Assembly (NCBI GenBank): GCA_934615635.1 | Contig: CAKTTT010000105.1 | Coordinates: 1-8,387, forward strand | Origin: an uncultured Eubacteriales bacterium | GTDB lineage: Bacteria > Bacillota > Clostridia > Oscillospirales > Acutalibacteraceae | DNA length: 8,387 nt | Reading direction: 5' to 3' | Shown here: positions 6,053-8,387 of the stretch, piece by piece | How the letters are laid out: every line of letters starts with the position of its first letter | How positions within the stretch are numbered: the first letter of the stretch is position 1 | Translations under genes and position numbers: made by a program | Notes under the pieces: model-generated | Databases searched by the model: none | Told to the model about the DNA's origin: nothing | The model's input: only the letters and a program-made list of their open reading frames with translations

Positions 6053-7285
6053 CTATCGCGCACGAATCAGCAGCCCGTCACCGGGCTCCAGGCGGAGGCG
6101 ATAGGTCCCGTCCCGGCCGGCCAGGGGCGCACCTTCTCGGCAGGGGCGCCAATCCTCCTCCTTTTCATCCCAATACGCTGGTTCTCCCGTAATCTCCAGC
6201 TCCAGGACGGCGGGGGCGCGAAAATCCTTGTTGGTGACCAGAAAGGAGCCGTCGTCGAAGAAGCCCACTACCGCGGCGCCGCCGCTGAGAGAACGCAGGG
6301 CGCCGTGGGGACGCAGGGGGAGCCCGTAGGGCTCCGCCGGATCGGCGTGGAAAACCGCCTCACTGGTCCGGCCCTCCAGCGCCTTTCCCAGGCTTCGCAG
6401 CCGGCGGTTGATCTCCCGCACCTGATGATAGTGGGGATTGGGGGAGCCGTCCCGCTCCACCATGGCGTTGTCCCACAGCCAGAAGCCGTCGTCGGAATCC
6501 GGCAGCCAGTAGGTGAAATAGGAAATCCTGGACACCCCGTAGGCCAGGGCGTGGGTCACCTGCCAGAGCAGTTCCTCCTTGGTGGGATTGCGGTAATAGC
6601 CGTGCTCGGTGAGCTGTAGGATGAGCATGGTGGGAATCCCGGCCTCCAGTCCCGCCTCCCGGATAGCCCCCAGATTGCGGAAAAATTCGGTCCGGTCCTC
6701 CATCCTGGCGGCCGCCTGGCGGATGCCCCGCTCCCGTTCGGTTTCCACCAGGAAGAGCTTATCGGCGGAGACGGAACGGTCCCGGCCGAGAAAAGGATAG
6801 TAATCGTAGCTCAAAATCTCCGGCCGCACGGTTTCCACAAACAGCCGGAGATAGGAGGCGTAATCGACGGCCCGCAGCATACCGGGATCGGCATAGTCGG
6901 GGAAGAGGTTGATGTACACCTCCCTGCCCGGCGCCGCCCGCCGGAAGGCGGAGGCGATTTCCGCGAGCCGGGGAAAATCGCCGGTGTGGGGCTCGTCGGT
7001 GATATACCAGCCCTGCACGTTGTCGAACGCGGCGTAATCCGCGACCATGGCGGCGACGGCAGCCTCCGGCCGCTCCTCCGGGCGGCGCAGGAAACGCTCG
7101 ATCCGTCCGTCCCGCACCAGCGCCTTTAAGCCGTACCGCCCGCACAGACGCAGCGCGGCCTTGTTGACCTCGGAATCCGCCGCTTCCAGGGGAATCAGGG
7201 TAAAGCCCGCCTCCGCGATGGCGCGGATCACCTCCTCCCGGACGATGCAGTCGTCCGGCGGCCCGTAGAAATAGGTGATGTCCAT
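6053..7285 (-). CDS. TIM-barrel glycoside hydrolase-like protein
   Basis: This 410-residue protein begins MDITYFYGPPDD and shows alternating strands and helices of a (beta/alpha)8 barrel to about residue 300, then a beta-rich C-terminal domain (about 305-410, with GFFDDGSFLVTNKD and a closing RLEPGDGLLIRAR). VQGWYITDEP (90-99) resembles the strand-4 end of clan GH-A glycosidases and offers E98 as acid/base. EILSYDYYPF (156-165), ILQLTEHGYY (222-231, with E227) and RISYFTYWLP (253-262) line up as later barrel strands with aromatic sugar-binding residues. It lacks a signal peptide. ATG 7285 is used: a GTG 12 bases upstream overlaps the AAAGGAGTG ribosome binding site and cannot be the start. 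It lies between the oxidoreductase and the six-hairpin protein with gaps of 20 and 26 bases. GH42-like or an unclassified GH-A relative is possible; the substrate is unknown. Confidence 0.65.
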   Translation of the reverse strand: MDITYFYGPPDDCIVREEVIRAIAEAGFTLIPLEAADSEVNKAALRLCGRYGLKALVRDGRIERFLRRPEERPEAAVAAMVADYAAFDNVQGWYITDEPHTGDFPRLAEIASAFRRAAPGREVYINLFPDYADPGMLRAVDYASYLRLFVETVRPEILSYDYYPFLGRDRSVSADKLFLVETERERGIRQAAARMEDRTEFFRNLGAIREAGLEAGIPTMLILQLTEHGYYRNPTKEELLWQVTHALAYGVSRISYFTYWLPDSDDGFWLWDNAMVERDGSPNPHYHQVREINRRLRSLGKALEGRTSEAVFHADPAEPYGLPLRPHGALRSLSGGAAVVGFFDDGSFLVTNKDFRAPAVLELEITGEPAYWDEKEEDWRPCREGAPLAGRDGTYRLRLEPGDGLLIRAR

Positions 7286-7294
7286 GTGTTTGTG

Positions 7295-7303
7295 CACTCC
7301 TTT
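7295..7303 (-). promoter_or_regulatory. Ribosome binding site that sets the start of the TIM-barrel gene
   Basis: On the minus strand AAAGGAGTG occupies 7303-7295, nine bases ahead of ATG 7285. The GTG that would extend the frame upstream (7297) is part of this element, so the ATG is the credible start. The site fills most of the 20-base gap after the oxidoreductase stop codon, indicating translation within one polycistronic mRNA. Confidence 0.75.
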
Positions 7304-7305
7304 CC

Positions 7306-8387
7306 TTAACCGGTGAAGCCGATGGCTTCCCGGAGACTGGCGATATCGATATCCCGTACATCGATTCCGGCCTTGGCGGCCATGGCGGCGCCGCAGCCCG
7401 CCGCTTCCCCCATGGCCAGGCAGTCGCCGGTCACGCGGTAGGAGGCGTGAGCTTCGAAATCCCCGGAAATGCAGCGTCCGGCCACCAGCAGCCCCCGCAG
7501 TCCCCGGGGAATCAGGCAGCGGAAGGGGATTTGATAGGGCCGCACATCGTAGGACTGCTGGGTGTCGTCGCCGGGATTGTGGATGTCTATGCCAAAGCGG
7601 GCGGAGAGGATCCCATCCGGGAAAACGGCGCCGGATTCCACGTCCTGGCGGGTCAGCCGGTATTCCCCCGTCACCCGGCGGCTTTCCCGCACCCCCACCT
7701 GGGCGGCGGTGGCCACAAGATCAATATCCCGAAAGGCGGGGATATACCGCTTCATCACCTGGAAAGCGTCCATGGCCATCCGGCGGCCCTCCTGCTCGGC
7801 GGCGGACAGGTCGCGGGCGTCCACGCCGCTGCGGCCCCGGATGTGGGTGAGCTGCACCACCGCATAACGGCCCACCGGAAGCTGGATGACAAAGGGGCGC
7901 TGGAAGGGGATCCGATACGCCAGCCGGTGGGTATCCACCGCCTCCTTCATCATGTTGTACAGATCGTAGGCGTCCTCCTGATAAAACTGGATGTTGCCCA
8001 GCAGAAACATCATGGTCATGGGCTGCACCGCCCCGTCCGAGTCCCGTCCGATGCGGATTTCCGCCCCAGCCCGCGCGGCCACGTCCCCGTCGCCGGTGGC
8101 GTCCACCACCACTTCCGCCAGATAGGCCTGGCGGCCGCTTTTGTTTTCCACCACCACGCCGGTGACCCGGTCGCCCTCCAGCAGCGGGCGGGAGAAAACG
8201 GTGTGGAAGAGCACCTCCACCCCCGCTTCCCCGCAGAGCTCATCCAGCAGCAGCTTCATGGTTTCATAATCGAAGCAGATGTTCCAGAAAGCGCCCCAAG
8301 CCTCCCGGGCCTTGAGCCGGTCCACCAGCTCCCGCACCAGGCCGCCCTTCCCCTCCTGATCGAAAAAGGGGTTCACCAATCCGGCGG
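7306..8387 (-). CDS. FAD-dependent oxidoreductase (FAD_oxidored type), N-terminus outside window
   Basis: The frame runs off the right edge; 359 residues are visible, starting AGLVNPFFDQEGKGGLV and ending at TAA 7308-7306. The pattern matches the FAD_oxidored family (PF12831): GLVNPF near the missing dinucleotide-binding N-terminus, AEVVVDATGDGDVAARAGAE with the characteristic ATGDGDVA motif, and RGLLVAGRCISGDFEAHASY plus RVTGDCLAMGEAAG near the C-terminus, which contact FAD. The GxGxxG Rossmann motif should lie in the missing hundred or so residues. The TTG at 8379 is an internal Leu codon and not a start. The family is often found beside glycan-degrading genes in gut and environmental bacteria, but few members have known substrates; oxidation of a sugar or related compound is inferred. 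It is the first visible gene of the minus-strand operon, 20 bases before the TIM-barrel gene. Confidence 0.87.
   Translation of the reverse strand, partial: AGLVNPFFDQEGKGGLVRELVDRLKAREAWGAFWNICFDYETMKLLLDELCGEAGVEVLFHTVFSRPLLEGDRVTGVVVENKSGRQAYLAEVVVDATGDGDVAARAGAEIRIGRDSDGAVQPMTMMFLLGNIQFYQEDAYDLYNMMKEAVDTHRLAYRIPFQRPFVIQLPVGRYAVVQLTHIRGRSGVDARDLSAAEQEGRRMAMDAFQVMKRYIPAFRDIDLVATAAQVGVRESRRVTGEYRLTRQDVESGAVFPDGILSARFGIDIHNPGDDTQQSYDVRPYQIPFRCLIPRGLRGLLVAGRCISGDFEAHASYRVTGDCLAMGEAAGCGAAMAAKAGIDVRDIDIASLREAIGFTG

Noticed and set aside
7286..7297. A GTG start adding four residues to the TIM-barrel protein
   Set aside because: The GTG is part of the ribosome binding site for ATG 7285, leaving no site of its own.

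Overview
The window is GC-rich bacterial DNA with strong AGGAGG-type ribosome binding sites, short intergenic gaps and intrinsic terminators. A feo cluster with two FeoA proteins, a clostridial-looking FeoB (GTGCGIPG and IPCGAKLP motifs) and a tiny Cys-rich FeoB-associated membrane protein points to a high-GC member of the Clostridia, probably an Oscillospiraceae-like gut Firmicute. This taxonomic placement is inferred from gene content and motifs only; no marker gene is present.

Layout. (1) 1-439, plus strand: the C-terminal part of an SGNH/GDSL esterase resembling carbohydrate esterase family 2, closed by a strong hairpin terminator (450-498). (2) 550-3924, plus strand: a ferrous-iron uptake cluster, feoA1 - feoA2 - feoB - FeoB-associated protein. 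It starts with a sigma-A-like promoter that carries two inverted repeats of the form TTAG-N6-CTAA, the core of DtxR/IdeR operators. A third copy lies just before feoB, after a GC-rich leader that ends in a terminator-like hairpin. The cluster ends in a 21-bp hairpin with a GAAA tetraloop (3952-3997). (3) 4113-8387, minus strand, converging on the feo cluster: three closely spaced genes, read in order of transcription as an FAD-dependent oxidoreductase (N-terminus outside the window), a TIM-barrel glycosidase-like protein and a six-hairpin glycosidase-like protein. They look like one carbohydrate-processing operon.

How the genes work together. FeoB is the GTP-dependent Fe2+ permease. The FeoA proteins are small SH3-like partners, and the Cys-rich peptide probably works beside FeoB at the membrane. 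The operators suggest repression by a metal-loaded DtxR-family protein when iron is plentiful, with separate control or attenuation of feoB possible at the internal leader. The minus-strand genes probably act on a glycan or glycoside whose identity cannot be read from the sequence; the esterase at the left edge would fit a carbohydrate-using lifestyle but is not part of that operon.

No RNA genes, mobile elements or CRISPR arrays were seen. No gap without a gene exceeds 300 bases. The points most worth a second look are the three matching metal-regulator sites, the attenuator-like leader before feoB, the acidic extracellular insertion in FeoB, and the pairing of an FAD oxidoreductase with two glycosidase-like proteins of uncertain family.
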